Positions 45,690-53,722 of a DNA stretch of 64,000 bases are shown here, piece by piece. The stretch lies in contig NZ_FZQR01000007.1 of assembly GCF_900199455.1 (NCBI RefSeq), forward strand, positions 186,001-250,000, read 5' to 3'. Positions within the stretch are counted from its first letter, which is position 1; every line of letters starts with the position of its first letter. The position numbers and the translations under genes are program-made. Source of the stretch: Mesorhizobium carmichaelinearum. GTDB lineage: Bacteria; Pseudomonadota; Alphaproteobacteria; Rhizobiales; Rhizobiaceae. Under the pieces are notes generated by a model that was not told the origin of the DNA, searched no databases, and worked only from the letters and a program-made list of their open reading frames with translations.

Positions 45690-45832
45690 CGAAATTTCCA
45701 CATTCCCCAGGAAAAGGCGAAATTTTTTCGCGGCCTGCACCGCTGCCGGGCGACCTCACCGTTTTGAACGTCGCCGAGGGAGTGGTAAAAGGTGGGAGCC
45801 CGCCAACGGGCGGCATTCACAGGGGTAGGAAC
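45690..45832 (+). ncRNA. ssrS: Possible 6S RNA (ssrS) behind zapA
   Basis: The 163-bp space between zapA and the peroxiredoxin gene is structured: GGCGAC (45749-45754) pairs with GTCGCC (45770-45775) around CTCACCGTTTTGAAC, and GCCCG/CGGGC closes a loop near 45800-45813. The CACC-TTGAAC segment and GGCCTGCACCGCTG recall the 3' half of 6S RNA, and the zapA-ssrS order is conserved in many proteobacteria. The usual next gene (5-formyl-THF cyclo-ligase) is absent. I could not trace the complete closing stem, so ends are approximate. Confidence 0.4.
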
Positions 45833-45833
45833 C

Positions 45834-46493
45834 ATGAGCCTTCGCATCAACGACATCGCGCCGGATTTCACCGCCGAGACCACGCAAGGGACGATCAGCT
45901 TTCACGACTGGATCGGTGACGGCTGGGCGATCCTGTTCAGCCACCCGAAGAATTTCACGCCGGTCTGTACGACCGAGCTTGGCACCATGGCCGGGCTGGA
46001 AGGCGAGTTCAAGAAACGCAACGTCAAGATCATCGGCATCTCCGTCGATCCGGTTGCCAGCCACGACAAATGGCAGGCCGACATCAAGACGGCGACCGGC
46101 CAAACGGTGCATTATCCGCTGATCGGCGACAAGGACCTCAAGGTCGCCAAACTCTATGACATGCTGCCCGCCGGCGCCGGCGAGACCTCGGAGGGCCGTA
46201 CGCCTGCCGACAACGCCACCGTGCGCTCGGTCTATGTCATCGGGCCGGACAAGAAGATCAAGCTGGTGCTGACCTATCCGATGACCACGGGCCGCAACTT
46301 CGACGAGATCCTGCGCGCGGTCGATTCCATGCAGCTCACCGCCAAGCATCAGGTGGCGACGCCGGCCAATTGGAAGCAGGGTGAGGATGTCATCATCACC
46401 GCCGCCGTTTCCAACGAGGATGCAATCAAGCGTTTTGGCGCCTTCGAGACCATCCTGCCCTATCTGAGGAAGACCAAGCAGCCTTCTGTCTGA
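45834..46493 (+). CDS. 1-Cys peroxiredoxin (Prx6 type)
   Basis: 219 residues; AGGGGTAGGA precedes the ATG at 45834. Peroxidatic Cys45 in SHPKNFTPVCTTELGTMAGL and the Prx6-specific C-terminal domain (TYPMTTGRNFDEILRAVDSMQLT, TPANWKQGEDVIITAAVSNEDA). No resolving cysteine at the AhpC position. Reduces hydroperoxides in the cytosol, probably recycled by glutathione or ascorbate-like donors. It follows the possible 6S RNA and stands alone. Confidence 0.93.
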   Translation: MSLRINDIAPDFTAETTQGTISFHDWIGDGWAILFSHPKNFTPVCTTELGTMAGLEGEFKKRNVKIIGISVDPVASHDKWQADIKTATGQTVHYPLIGDKDLKVAKLYDMLPAGAGETSEGRTPADNATVRSVYVIGPDKKIKLVLTYPMTTGRNFDEILRAVDSMQLTAKHQVATPANWKQGEDVIITAAVSNEDAIKRFGAFETILPYLRKTKQPSV

Positions 46494-46638
46494 AACGGCG
46501 TTATCGGAACAGTTTTTGGCTTTTCCGCCCCTGTGAGCCAAGTCATGCTTGACTGGCTCGCCGGGGTGGACAACCATGCTCGCAATGGGTGCCGGTAGAG
46601 AAAATCGTTCCTGCCGGCGATGGGTGAGGGAGCCGGAA

Positions 46639-47511
46639 GTGGACGTAACTTTGGCCAGGCCAATGGTCAGGGGGTTTTACGACAAGCCGACCGGGGCCAT
46701 CCAGTATGTCGTCACCGATCCGGCGACGAAGCGGTGCGCGATCATAGATCCGATCCTCGACTTCGATGAGAGATCCGGCGCAACCGGTACGAAGAGCGCG
46801 GATGCGCTGCTCGATTTCATTGGAGAAAGCGGGCTGGAGCTCGAGTGGATACTCGACACCCACCCGCATGCCGACCATTTCTCGGCCGCGCACTATTTGA
46901 AACGGAAGACCGGGGCGTTGGTAGCGATCGGCGACAGGATCGTCGATGTCCAGAAGCTGTGGAAGGTGATCTACAACTGGCCGGATTTTCCCGCCGACGG
47001 CTCGCAGTGGGACAGGCTGTTCAGGGAAGGCGAGACGTTTGCGATCGGCAGCCTTCCGGTCAAGGTGCTGTTCTCACCCGGGCATACGCTGGCCTCGATC
47101 ACCTATGTGGTCGGCGACGCCGCCTTCGTGCATGACACGCTGTTCATGCCGGACAGCGGCACGGCGCGGGCGGACTTTCCCGGCGGCAGTGCCGCGCGGC
47201 TCTGGCGCTCGATCCAGGACATACTGGCTTTGCCCGATGAGACGCGTGTCTTCGTCGGCCATGACTATCAGGCCGGCGGCCGCGAGCCCTTGTGGGAAAG
47301 CACGGTGGCCGCGCAGAAGGCAACGAACATCCATCTCGTTGCCGCCCACAGCGAGGCCGAGTTCGTGGCGCTGCGCGAGGCGCGCGACCGGACATTGCCG
47401 ATGCCGCGGCTGATCCTGCATGCGCTACAGGTCAATATGAATGGTGGCCGACTGCCGGAACCGGAAGCCAACGGAAGGCGGTATCTGAAGTTTCCGCTGG
47501 ACTCGCTTTGA
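46639..47511 (+). CDS. Metallo-beta-lactamase-fold hydrolase (persulfide dioxygenase/Blh-like)
   Basis: 290 residues from a GTG with AGGGAG upstream. Metal motif THPHADHFSAAHYLK (H-x-H-x-D-H), distal His in SPGHTLASITYVVGDAAFVHDTLFMPD, and FVGHDYQAGGREPLWESTV. Sequence order matches ETHE1/Blh-like persulfide dioxygenases, which oxidise glutathione persulfide in H2S detoxification. YDKPTGAIQYVVTDPATKRCAIIDPILDFD is the standard N-terminus. A rhodanese partner is not adjacent. The in-frame upstream ATG at 46549 overlaps a hairpin (46535-46559) and is not preferred. Confidence 0.87.
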   Translation: MDVTLARPMVRGFYDKPTGAIQYVVTDPATKRCAIIDPILDFDERSGATGTKSADALLDFIGESGLELEWILDTHPHADHFSAAHYLKRKTGALVAIGDRIVDVQKLWKVIYNWPDFPADGSQWDRLFREGETFAIGSLPVKVLFSPGHTLASITYVVGDAAFVHDTLFMPDSGTARADFPGGSAARLWRSIQDILALPDETRVFVGHDYQAGGREPLWESTVAAQKATNIHLVAAHSEAEFVALREARDRTLPMPRLILHALQVNMNGGRLPEPEANGRRYLKFPLDSL

Positions 47512-47538
47512 GGTCGCAACTCGGCGGTCAGGAACAAA

Positions 47539-47570
47539 AAAGGCGGCGCCAGTTTCCTGGCGCCGCCTTT
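47539..47570. terminator. Bidirectional terminator between MBL-fold gene and rpoH
   Basis: AAAGGCGGCGCCAG (47539-47552), TTTC loop, CTGGCGCCGCCTTT (47557-47570); perfect 14-bp stem with flanking A5 and T4. Confidence 0.92.
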
Positions 47571-47593
47571 TCATTTCGTTGCCGAGGCTGACT

Positions 47594-48505
47594 TTAAGCC
47601 GCCGGCTGGGCCTCGATGGTGCGCAGCGCCTGGGTCTGGCGCTTGGCGGCGGCCTTGACCGCATCCTGCACCTTCTCGAAGGCGCGCACCTCGATCTGGC
47701 GCACGCGCTCGCGGCTGATGTCGAACTCGGCCGACAGCTCTTCCAGCGTCAGCGGCTCCTCGGCGAGGCGACGGGCCTCGAAGATGCGCCGCTCGCGCTC
47801 ATTGAGCACGGCAAGAGCGCCTGACAGCATGCCGCGCCGGTTTTCCAACTCGTCCTGCTCGATCAGCATCTCTTCCTGGCTTTCGTGGTCGTCGACCAGC
47901 CAGTCCTGCCATTCGCCGGATTCGCCTTCCGTCGCCCGGATCGGCGCGTTGAGCGAAGCGTCGCCGGACAGGCGGCGGTTCATCGACACCACTTCGGCCT
48001 CGGAAACGTTCAGCCGGGTGGCGATCTCGGCGATCTGGTCGGGCTTGAGGTCGCCGTCATCCAGCGCCTGGATCTTGCCCTTCACCTTGCGCAGGTTGAA
48101 GAACAGCCGCTTCTGGTTGGCGGTCGTGCCCATCTTGACCAGGCTCCACGAGCGCAGGATGTATTCCTGGATCGAGGCCTTGATCCACCACATGGCGTAG
48201 GTCGCGAGGCGGAAACCGCGCTCGGGTTCGAATTTCTTGACGGCCTGCATCAGGCCGACATTGCCTTCCGAGATCACCTCGCCGATCGGCAGGCCGTAGC
48301 CGCGATAGCCCATGGCGATCTTGGCGACGAGCCGAAGGTGGCTGGTAACGAGCTTGTGGGCAGCGGACGTGTCTTCATGCTCGGCATAGCGCTTGGCGAG
48401 CATGTACTCTTCCTGCGGCTGAAGCATGGGAAAGCGGCGGATTTCTTCCAGATAGCGGCTGAGGCCGCCTTCGCCGGAAACGATACTGGGTAGTGACTGG
48501 GCCAT
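47594..48505 (-). CDS. rpoH: Sigma-32 factor, RpoH1 type
   Basis: 303 residues. Region 2: LVAKIAMGYRGYGLPIGEVISEGNVGLMQAVKKFEPERGFRLATYAMWWIKASIQEYIL; the RpoH box MGTTANQKRLFFNLRK; region 4 with LTLEELSAEFDISRERVRQIEVRAFEKVQ. N-terminal RpoH1-like GEGGLSRYLEEIRRFPML. Rhizobia usually carry two RpoH; this sequence follows the RpoH1 branch. Controls heat-shock genes; its own upstream stretch (48506-48716) is AT-richer and likely holds its promoter. It precedes rluD in the opposite transcription order but on the same strand, the conserved rhizobial pair. Confidence 0.96.
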   Translation of the reverse strand: MAQSLPSIVSGEGGLSRYLEEIRRFPMLQPQEEYMLAKRYAEHEDTSAAHKLVTSHLRLVAKIAMGYRGYGLPIGEVISEGNVGLMQAVKKFEPERGFRLATYAMWWIKASIQEYILRSWSLVKMGTTANQKRLFFNLRKVKGKIQALDDGDLKPDQIAEIATRLNVSEAEVVSMNRRLSGDASLNAPIRATEGESGEWQDWLVDDHESQEEMLIEQDELENRRGMLSGALAVLNERERRIFEARRLAEEPLTLEELSAEFDISRERVRQIEVRAFEKVQDAVKAAAKRQTQALRTIEAQPAA

Positions 48506-48716
48506 GATAGCGCCCCCTCTCTATTGGAGTGATGCCCCCGAAACGCGGCGGGCATTTGACGCGAGCACCCAAAGGCTCGCTCGCGACGTCAGGTATATAC
48601 AGGAACAAAACCAGAAAAGACAGGCATTTGTTCAACACGAAACAGTGTGTCACGCTGAAGTGAACAATGCCAGTCAGGTTTTTTGATGGCTGGTTTCGAG
48701 CTTGTTGATGGCGGGT

Positions 48717-49772
48717 TCAGAGATTGCGAAAGCCGCCGACGAGTTCCTCCATGTCCCCCGGTATCGGCGCCTCGAACCTCATCGATAAATGGGTATCGGG
48801 ATGGCGAAATGCAAGGAGCCAGGCATGCAAAGCTTGGCGGGAAAATGCCTTGACCTGACTTTTCAGCGGTTCCGGCAGCCGGTTGGCCTTGGTGCGGAAG
48901 GCCTGGCCATAATCGGGGTCGCCGATCACCGGGTGGCCGATATGGGCCATGTGGACGCGGATCTGGTGGGTGCGGCCGGTTTCCAGCCGGCATTCGACCA
49001 GGCTTGCGGTGGCGAACTCCTGTTGTTTCTCGCCAAAACGCTCCTGAACGGCAAAGTGGGTGACGGCATGGCGGGCGTCGTCGCGGCCTTCCGGCACCAC
49101 GGCACGGCGCACCCGGTCGGCGGCGCGGCCAAGCGGCGCGTCGACCGTCCCGGTCGGCCTCTGCGGTATGCCCCAGACCAGCGCCAGATAGGCGCGTTCG
49201 AGATCGCCGGTCCGTCCGTGATCGGCGAAGGCTTCCGACAGCGCCTTATGGGCGCGGTCGGTCTTGGCCACCACCATGACGCCGCTGGTCTCCTTGTCGA
49301 GCCGGTGGACGATGCCCGGGCGGCGTACCCCGCCAATGCCGGACAGGCTATCGCCGCAGTGATGGATCAGCGCGTTGACCAGCGTGCCGGTCCAGTTGCC
49401 GGCGCCGGGATGCACGACCAGCCCCGCCGGTTTGTTGATGACGATCAGTGCGTCGTCCTCATAGAGCACGTCGAGCGCGATGTTTTCTCCCGCAGGCGCG
49501 GCCGGCTCGGGTTCCGGCATGGCAACCGATACGCTTTCGCCGGGGGTCATCTTGCGCTTGGTCTCGTCGACAGGCTTGCCGTCGATAGAGACCGCGCCCT
49601 GCCTGATCAGCATCTGCACGCGGCTGCGCGACATATCAGGGCCGAGGCTGGCGGCCAGCCATTGGTCAAGGCGCTGGCCGGCCGCATCCGGTCCCGCCAC
49701 CAGCACGGTGGGCGCTGCCGCGATGAATTGCTCCTCTATCAATTCAGGGGCCTCTTCGTTATGAGCGCTCAT
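48717..49772 (-). CDS. rluD: 23S rRNA pseudouridine synthase RluD
   Basis: 351 residues from the ATG at 49772. S4 RNA-binding domain (AAGQRLDQWLAASLGPDMSRSRVQMLIRQGAVSIDGKPV), then the RluA-type catalytic core with YEDDALIVINKPAGLVVHPGAGNWTGTLVNAL and the active-site Asp in GIVHRLDKETSGVMVVAK. The Ile-Arg motif GRTHQIRVHMAHIGHPVIGDPDYG follows. It should modify helix 69 uridines of 23S rRNA. Divergent from the small membrane-protein gene at 49797, upstream of rpoH. Confidence 0.95.
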   Translation of the reverse strand: MSAHNEEAPELIEEQFIAAAPTVLVAGPDAAGQRLDQWLAASLGPDMSRSRVQMLIRQGAVSIDGKPVDETKRKMTPGESVSVAMPEPEPAAPAGENIALDVLYEDDALIVINKPAGLVVHPGAGNWTGTLVNALIHHCGDSLSGIGGVRRPGIVHRLDKETSGVMVVAKTDRAHKALSEAFADHGRTGDLERAYLALVWGIPQRPTGTVDAPLGRAADRVRRAVVPEGRDDARHAVTHFAVQERFGEKQQEFATASLVECRLETGRTHQIRVHMAHIGHPVIGDPDYGQAFRTKANRLPEPLKSQVKAFSRQALHAWLLAFRHPDTHLSMRFEAPIPGDMEELVGGFRNL

Positions 49773-49796
49773 TGAAAAATTCCGGAATGTTTTGCC

Positions 49797-50180
49797 ATGG
49801 CCAGCCCAATTGTCGACGAAGACCAGGAGAAGCCGCTCGACGCCGAAGCTGAAAAGGTGCGCAAGAAGCTCATCCGCTTCATGGGCATCAATCTCGGCCT
49901 GCTGTTTGTCGCCCTTATGGTGGTGATCGGAGCCCTTGTCTACAAAGCGCGCAACGCCCCGCCCGCGAACGCGCCGCTGGCCGGCGATGTCCAGGTGCCC
50001 GCCGGCGAGCCGTTGAGTGGCGACATCGTGCTGCCGGTCGGCGCGAAAGTGGTCAGCCAGTCGCTGTCCGGCAACCGCATCTCGATCGACGCCGAGCTTG
50101 CCGACGGCGGCCGTGCGATCTTCGTCTACGATATCGCCGAGCGCCGCCTGATCGGGCAGTTCGCAATTCGCAACAAATAG
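49797..50180 (+). CDS. Small single-pass membrane protein (DUF6476-like)
   Basis: 127 residues: charged N-terminus (DEDQEKPLDAEAEKVRKKLIRF), one membrane helix (MGINLGLLFVALMVVIGALVY, residues 29-49), and a periplasmic part of beta-strands (VQVPAGEPLSGDIVLPVGAKVVSQSLSGNRISIDAELADGGRAIFVYDIAERRLIGQF). The pattern matches a rhizobial family I recall as DUF6476, habitually encoded next to rluD. Function unknown. It diverges from rluD with 24 bp between starts. Confidence 0.78.
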   Translation: MASPIVDEDQEKPLDAEAEKVRKKLIRFMGINLGLLFVALMVVIGALVYKARNAPPANAPLAGDVQVPAGEPLSGDIVLPVGAKVVSQSLSGNRISIDAELADGGRAIFVYDIAERRLIGQFAIRNK

Positions 50181-50233
50181 GCCGGCGGCAATGCAACAAA
50201 CAAGTTTGTCGCAGAAATGAACAGGCCTCGGGC

Positions 50234-50641
50234 ATGACAGGCTTCGCCGGGAATCGTCGTGTTGCAACCGTAGCGCTGGTCGTCGCCGACTATGACGAGG
50301 CGATCGCCTGGTATGTCGGCAGGCTGGGTTTCCTGCTTGTCGAAGACGTCGATCTCGGCGGCGGCAAGCGCTGGGTCACGGTCGCGCCGGCCAACGGGCA
50401 AGGCGCCAGGCTGCTCTTGGCCGAGGCGTCCGACGAGGCGCAAAGGCACAGCATCGGCAACCAGACGGGTGGCCGGGTTTTCCTGTTTCTCGAAACCGAT
50501 GACTTTGCGCGCGACCATGCGGCGATGCTGGAAAAGGGCGTCGAATTCCGCGAGGCGCCGCGTTTCGAACCCTATGGCACGGTCGCGGTTTTCGCCGATC
50601 TGCACGGCAATCTCTGGGACCTGATCGAGCCCAAGCGGTAA
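50234..50641 (+). CDS. VOC-family (glyoxalase/bleomycin-resistance-like) protein
   Basis: 135 residues, one VOC module pair: VALVVADYDEAIAWYVGRLGFLLVEDVDLGGGKRWVTVAP and VFLFLETDDFARDHAAMLEKGVEFREAPRFEPYGTVAVFADLHGNLWDLIEP. Metal ligand Glu near the end (DLIEPKR) is conserved, but a His in strand one is replaced by Val-Val, so catalysis as glyoxalase is doubtful. Single gene ending 90 bases before tRNA-Glu. Likely dimeric. Confidence 0.87.
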   Translation: MTGFAGNRRVATVALVVADYDEAIAWYVGRLGFLLVEDVDLGGGKRWVTVAPANGQGARLLLAEASDEAQRHSIGNQTGGRVFLFLETDDFARDHAAMLEKGVEFREAPRFEPYGTVAVFADLHGNLWDLIEPKR

Positions 50642-50731
50642 CCTGCGGGCGGCTTTTCGCTTGCTGCAGTAAAGCCGCCGAACCCCAGTTGCTTTTTCCC
50701 AGCCGTCAGCCTATATCGCCGGTTCTTGAAC

Positions 50732-50806
50732 GCGCCCATCGTCTAGCGGTCAGGACACCGCCCTCTCACGGCGGGAACAGGGGTTCGATTCCCCTTGGGC
50801 GTACCA
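50732..50806 (+). tRNA. tRNA-Glu (CTC), with encoded CCA
   Basis: Cloverleaf closes throughout: acceptor GCGCCCA with TGGGCGT, D arm GTCTAGCGGTCAGGAC, anticodon stem CCGCC/GGCGG around loop CTCTCAC (anticodon CTC, reads GAG), T arm CAGGGGTTCGATTCCCCTT. The 3' CCA is encoded. The accessory DNA of the right part of the window begins directly behind it, consistent with a tRNA 3' end used as an integration site. Confidence 0.97.
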
Positions 50807-51202
50807 AGAAGATCAATGACTTAGCTGGAACAGCCTACGTTACGTCGAATATTCGCCGAATATACGACTGCGTACCGCCACGAACGATAGCGGATCAGAG
50901 CAGATGTTTAGCGTGCGTCGACATGGACCAATTGCACTCCGGGCCGCGCGACATGCCCTTAGTGTATGGACCGGAGGCGCACCAAACGCGGACGGTCACG
51001 GAATGGGTTAGGCAGTCACCAAGCGTCTCGATCTCTATCCGGAACGAAATAAGAACATGTTCCTGTCCAGTCAAGGACCTCCGAACGCACCCCTTCTGCC
51101 GGTCCCGCCTTGCGCCAATGGGGCTTGCGCCCGATCTTGACAACGCCGACAATCGGCTGTCTTACAGGCGGCGTTCACTTTTTGGTCGCAAACGAGGGGA
51201 GT
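50807..51202. other. Gene-poor, AT-richer junction behind tRNA-Glu
   Basis: No supported gene. Composition drops in G+C directly behind the tRNA. A 25-bp imperfect palindrome lies at 50844-50868 (GTCGAATATTCG, one C, CGAATATACGAC; 11 of 12 pairs). Its place 38 bases after the tRNA end suits an integrase arm site or operator. No second copy of the tRNA 3' end is found in the window, so the far attachment site must be outside. Confidence 0.45.
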
Positions 51203-51400
51203 ATGGGTGAGTTTTTCGAGACGACCACCATCATCCTTGATCTTTTCCAGCCATCACAGCCACTCGGAGGCGGCGCCGTTACGAACGCCGTGTGCCAGGC
51301 CGTGAGAACTTCCAGCGCCGCGATCCTGCTCCTGTCCAAGCGTTTGCGATCCTACGGTGGGTGCCGTACGTATTGTCTGAGGGGAGAATCGCTTGCCTAA
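51203..51400 (+). CDS. Unknown small protein, first gene of a coupled cassette
   Basis: 65 residues, ATG with GAGGGGAG four to eight bases upstream. It begins MGEFFETTTIILDLFQPSQPLG and has a hydrophobic middle (TTTIILDLF, SSAAILLLSKRL) and four basic residues near the end. I do not recognise it. Its last 8 bases overlap the TTG start of the next gene, which re-uses its own GGGGAGA inside this gene. It could also be the remains of a longer gene. Confidence 0.5.
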   Translation: MGEFFETTTIILDLFQPSQPLGGGAVTNAVCQAVRTSSAAILLLSKRLRSYGGCRTYCLRGESLA

Positions 51401-52136
51401 GCTCGACGAAATCTACTCGATCCAGTTTTCCTGGTTCGTTACCGGCGAGGTTAGGGCGGACCGGCTGGAAGGCATATTTCAGAGCACTTTGGGGAGGACG
51501 CCTGGACATGTCCAGAGCTTGCGTCCCCCTCAAGCGCCAGCCCCAACCGCCATAGCGTCAACCAACGATGACGAAGCGAAGTTTGATCTCACCTGGGCAT
51601 CCGGTCGCGTGGACTTCGTGATTAATCCCCCATTCGGCGAGAACGCAGATTCATTTCAATTCAGAATGAATGACCCCGTCTCCCACTTCTTGCCCTACGG
51701 ACAGCAAATGTGCGGGAAATTCGGCCCCTCGTTTCGCCAGTCTTTTATAGTGCGAAGCGGCATAACAGTTGATACCCTGGACCAGGCGGTAACCGTTTTT
51801 AATGGTCTTCTGCCTGGAGCAGAAATTAAGCCTTCATCAACTGATCTTGCCTTCCAAATAAATAGGCGTAAAACTTTTAGAGGTTTTGAGCTAAACCGCG
51901 TCCTCAGGTGGGAAACTAGTAGAACTGTGCTCGGTAGCATGCAATTTGGGATAGTAGGCTTGCAGACGCAAGCTCCAGTCACTGAGACACGCCTGCACGT
52001 CACGTGTGTACACGACATCAACACCGTTCCCACGCCAGAACCGCGCGGCCCAGGGGCTCAAAGACAGGTCTTGCGGCAACTATATAAGGCGGCGCAGCAA
52101 ACTCTGGCCATTGGCGCAATTTCGGAGTTCAATTGA
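51393..52136 (+). CDS. Unknown protein of the tRNA-Glu cassette (247 aa)
   Basis: 247 residues starting at TTG behind AGGGGAGA. It opens MPKLDEIYSIQFSWFVTGEVRADRLEGIFQ and has mainly beta-rich segments (FDLTWASGRVDFVINPPF, SFIVRSGITVDTLDQAVTVF, ETRLHVTCVHDINTVP) and a basic amphipathic C-terminus (RQVLRQLYKAAQQTL). The plan vaguely resembles TIGR04255-type beta-barrel-helix proteins, but no motif settles it. No membrane segment or enzyme motif is seen. Its TGA overlaps the next ATG (TGATG). Codon use is less GC-biased than neighbours left of the tRNA. Confidence 0.7.
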   Translation: MPKLDEIYSIQFSWFVTGEVRADRLEGIFQSTLGRTPGHVQSLRPPQAPAPTAIASTNDDEAKFDLTWASGRVDFVINPPFGENADSFQFRMNDPVSHFLPYGQQMCGKFGPSFRQSFIVRSGITVDTLDQAVTVFNGLLPGAEIKPSSTDLAFQINRRKTFRGFELNRVLRWETSRTVLGSMQFGIVGLQTQAPVTETRLHVTCVHDINTVPTPEPRGPGAQRQVLRQLYKAAQQTLAIGAISEFN

Positions 52137-52693
52137 TGATTGAGACCCTAGGGAACGTCACCGCAACGGATTTTGGCAAAGGCCTCGCACGGGCCGTGCT
52201 TGTCGGTGCTCCCCTCGCAGTTGCTCCGGTTAGCTCAAGCACCCCAATCGAGCAGCTGGTTCCTGTCAGGAGTGTCCTTGCTAGCCCAAACATAAGCCGA
52301 CGCAAAGGCAGAAGCACCGTTGAGGCAGCCAGCTACTTTGATGTTTTGCGGGCCATTGAGAAGATTGCCTCTTTGGACCCAGATGACGAGTATCATTTGA
52401 CGACGAAGGCTCGGCGCGAGGGAGAGCATCTTCTTGCGCTGCTGCGGATGTTTGATTCTGACGTCCCACGCGTCTTTTCTCAAGACTCAGACTCGCTAGT
52501 CTTCAGTTGGGATCGCACAGGAGGAAAGATCTTCTTGACTGTTTCCGATGGAAGGGCGTCATTGCTGTTGTCAACGCCGAATGAAAAAAAGATCGTGGCG
52601 ACCGCTCGATTGAAGGATAGAGCCATGGTTAAGCTACTCACTCAGGCAAGCGACAATGTCGAACGATTTGCAAATTCGACTGCCGAGCGATGA
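52136..52693 (+). CDS. Unknown protein of the tRNA-Glu cassette (185 aa)
   Basis: 185 residues, ATG overlapping the preceding stop with CGGAG upstream. Low-complexity first part (ARAVLVGAPLAVAPVSSSTPIEQLVPVRSVLASPNISRRKGRST), then a helix (YFDVLRAIEKIASLDPDDEYHLTTKARREGEHLLALLRMFDSD) and a two-strand unit VPRVFSQDSDSLVFSWDRTGGKIFLTVSDGRASLLLS. I recognise no family. The SDSLVFSWDRTGGKIFLTV hairpin looks like the conserved heart of the protein. The gene overlaps the following one by 38 bases. Confidence 0.68.
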   Translation: MIETLGNVTATDFGKGLARAVLVGAPLAVAPVSSSTPIEQLVPVRSVLASPNISRRKGRSTVEAASYFDVLRAIEKIASLDPDDEYHLTTKARREGEHLLALLRMFDSDVPRVFSQDSDSLVFSWDRTGGKIFLTVSDGRASLLLSTPNEKKIVATARLKDRAMVKLLTQASDNVERFANSTAER

Positions 52694-53186
52694 TCAAGTT
52701 GCGCGTTGCGCCATCTACCCGAAGTTCTTAACAGAGAATCGAGCCTTCGATCCAAGAATTCTGTTCCGCCTACAGAACAAAAAGTCCCCATTCGAGCTTT
52801 CGGTAGCGCATATGAGCGATCTGCCCGGCTCTGCGGTGCACGAGTATGGCTGCAATGCTGCCGCTATTGCAAATCAGCGGGAAGGCGCAGAAGTCAGTCA
52901 TTATCTGGGCTACTATCGCCTTGCGGTGTCGGACGCGGAGGCGGCATCCAACGACATCTATGATGTTTTGGTCGTGCGGGCACCCGAACATGGTGCTGAC
53001 GCCCACTGTCACATAGTCGTTTCCGAAAAGGCGGGTGTCGATCAGAATGCTCCAAAAAAAGAATACAAAGTTTTTGTGATCGACGACCTTTGGAACCGTG
53101 TGGTGGGTCCTCAAAGGCATATATGCCCGGTTGATGAAGCCGTCCGCCTTACTCTTGAAGCAATTGAACTCCCACCGCGCCCTTAA
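52656..53186 (+). CDS. Unknown protein of the tRNA-Glu cassette (176 aa)
   Basis: 176 residues, starting inside the preceding gene (MSNDLQIRLPSDDQVARCAIYPKFLTENRAFDPRILFRLQNKKSPFELSVAHM). Later segments include SHYLGYYRLAVSDAEAASNDIYDVLVVRAPEHGADAHCHIVVSEKAG, which has paired His and Cys residues (AHCHIVV), and the acidic NNxxV-type end VIDDLWNRVV. No known domain is evident. Last gene of the four-gene unit; only 35-base and shorter reading frames follow before the minus-strand module. Confidence 0.68.
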   Translation: MSNDLQIRLPSDDQVARCAIYPKFLTENRAFDPRILFRLQNKKSPFELSVAHMSDLPGSAVHEYGCNAAAIANQREGAEVSHYLGYYRLAVSDAEAASNDIYDVLVVRAPEHGADAHCHIVVSEKAGVDQNAPKKEYKVFVIDDLWNRVVGPQRHICPVDEAVRLTLEAIELPPRP

Positions 53187-53359
53187 TGCCCGGTTCTCCT
53201 GTCGTAGCCAGACAGATCTGCTCCCAGAATGCGATGGCTTTTCCTAATCATCGGATGCAAGTATTCGTCGAGCCCCGATTTGTGGCGAGGTACAGCTGTT
53301 CCAACACGTTGACCAGCTATTGCAGCTTCATCAGCCGCCATGGGCACGGGAGGCGCGTA

Positions 53360-53467
53360 CTAGCCGCTCAGCAAGGCCGTTGCGACCTCGGCGCCGTGAT
53401 CGGGGAGTTCGGCCCACAGCCTGGCCGCTTCCGCCTGCTCCTGCTCTGCGGTGGTCTCGGGATTCAT
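53360..53467 (-). CDS. Small acidic protein (35 aa)
   Basis: 35 residues, MNPETTAEQEQAEAARLWAE then LPDHGAEVATALLSG. GAGAGGA lies 8 bases before the ATG at 53467. Amphipathic helix, like small orphan proteins of phage accessory regions. It follows a 27-residue frame by 13 bases. Confidence 0.4.
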   Translation of the reverse strand: MNPETTAEQEQAEAARLWAELPDHGAEVATALLSG

Positions 53468-53480
53468 AGTTTCGGTCCTC

Positions 53481-53564
53481 TCACTTGGTGCTTGCCAGGA
53501 GGCTGGCTTGGGCTCGATCCTGTTCCCGCCTGATTTCCTTGATGCGGCCGCACGGCCCGTTCAT
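53481..53564 (-). CDS. Possible tiny CDS (27 aa) ahead of the 35-aa gene
   Basis: MNGPCGRIKEIRREQDRAQA followed by SLLASTK. Its TGA is the start of the ribosome site of the next small frame. The ribosome site in front of its own ATG is weak. Basic helix. The surroundings 53187-53359 and 53565-53722 hold nothing else convincing. Confidence 0.25.
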   Translation of the reverse strand: MNGPCGRIKEIRREQDRAQASLLASTK

Positions 53565-53722
53565 GCTTAATTGGCTTCAGGTTTCGGTCATCTCGTTTCC
53601 TGAAGCCTAGGACGCGCATTCTTTCCAGACCGCTGCCCTGCACCGCCGAAGCGTCTCTCGCGCTGTGGCGTTTCCCGCTAGGCCGCTGCATGCTGGCGCG
53701 ATCAGGAGGGAGGGATCGATCT

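Noticed and set aside
50689..51210. Reading frame running through tRNA-Glu and its flank
   Set aside because: It crosses the tRNA and gives a cysteine/arginine-rich, non-homologous protein.
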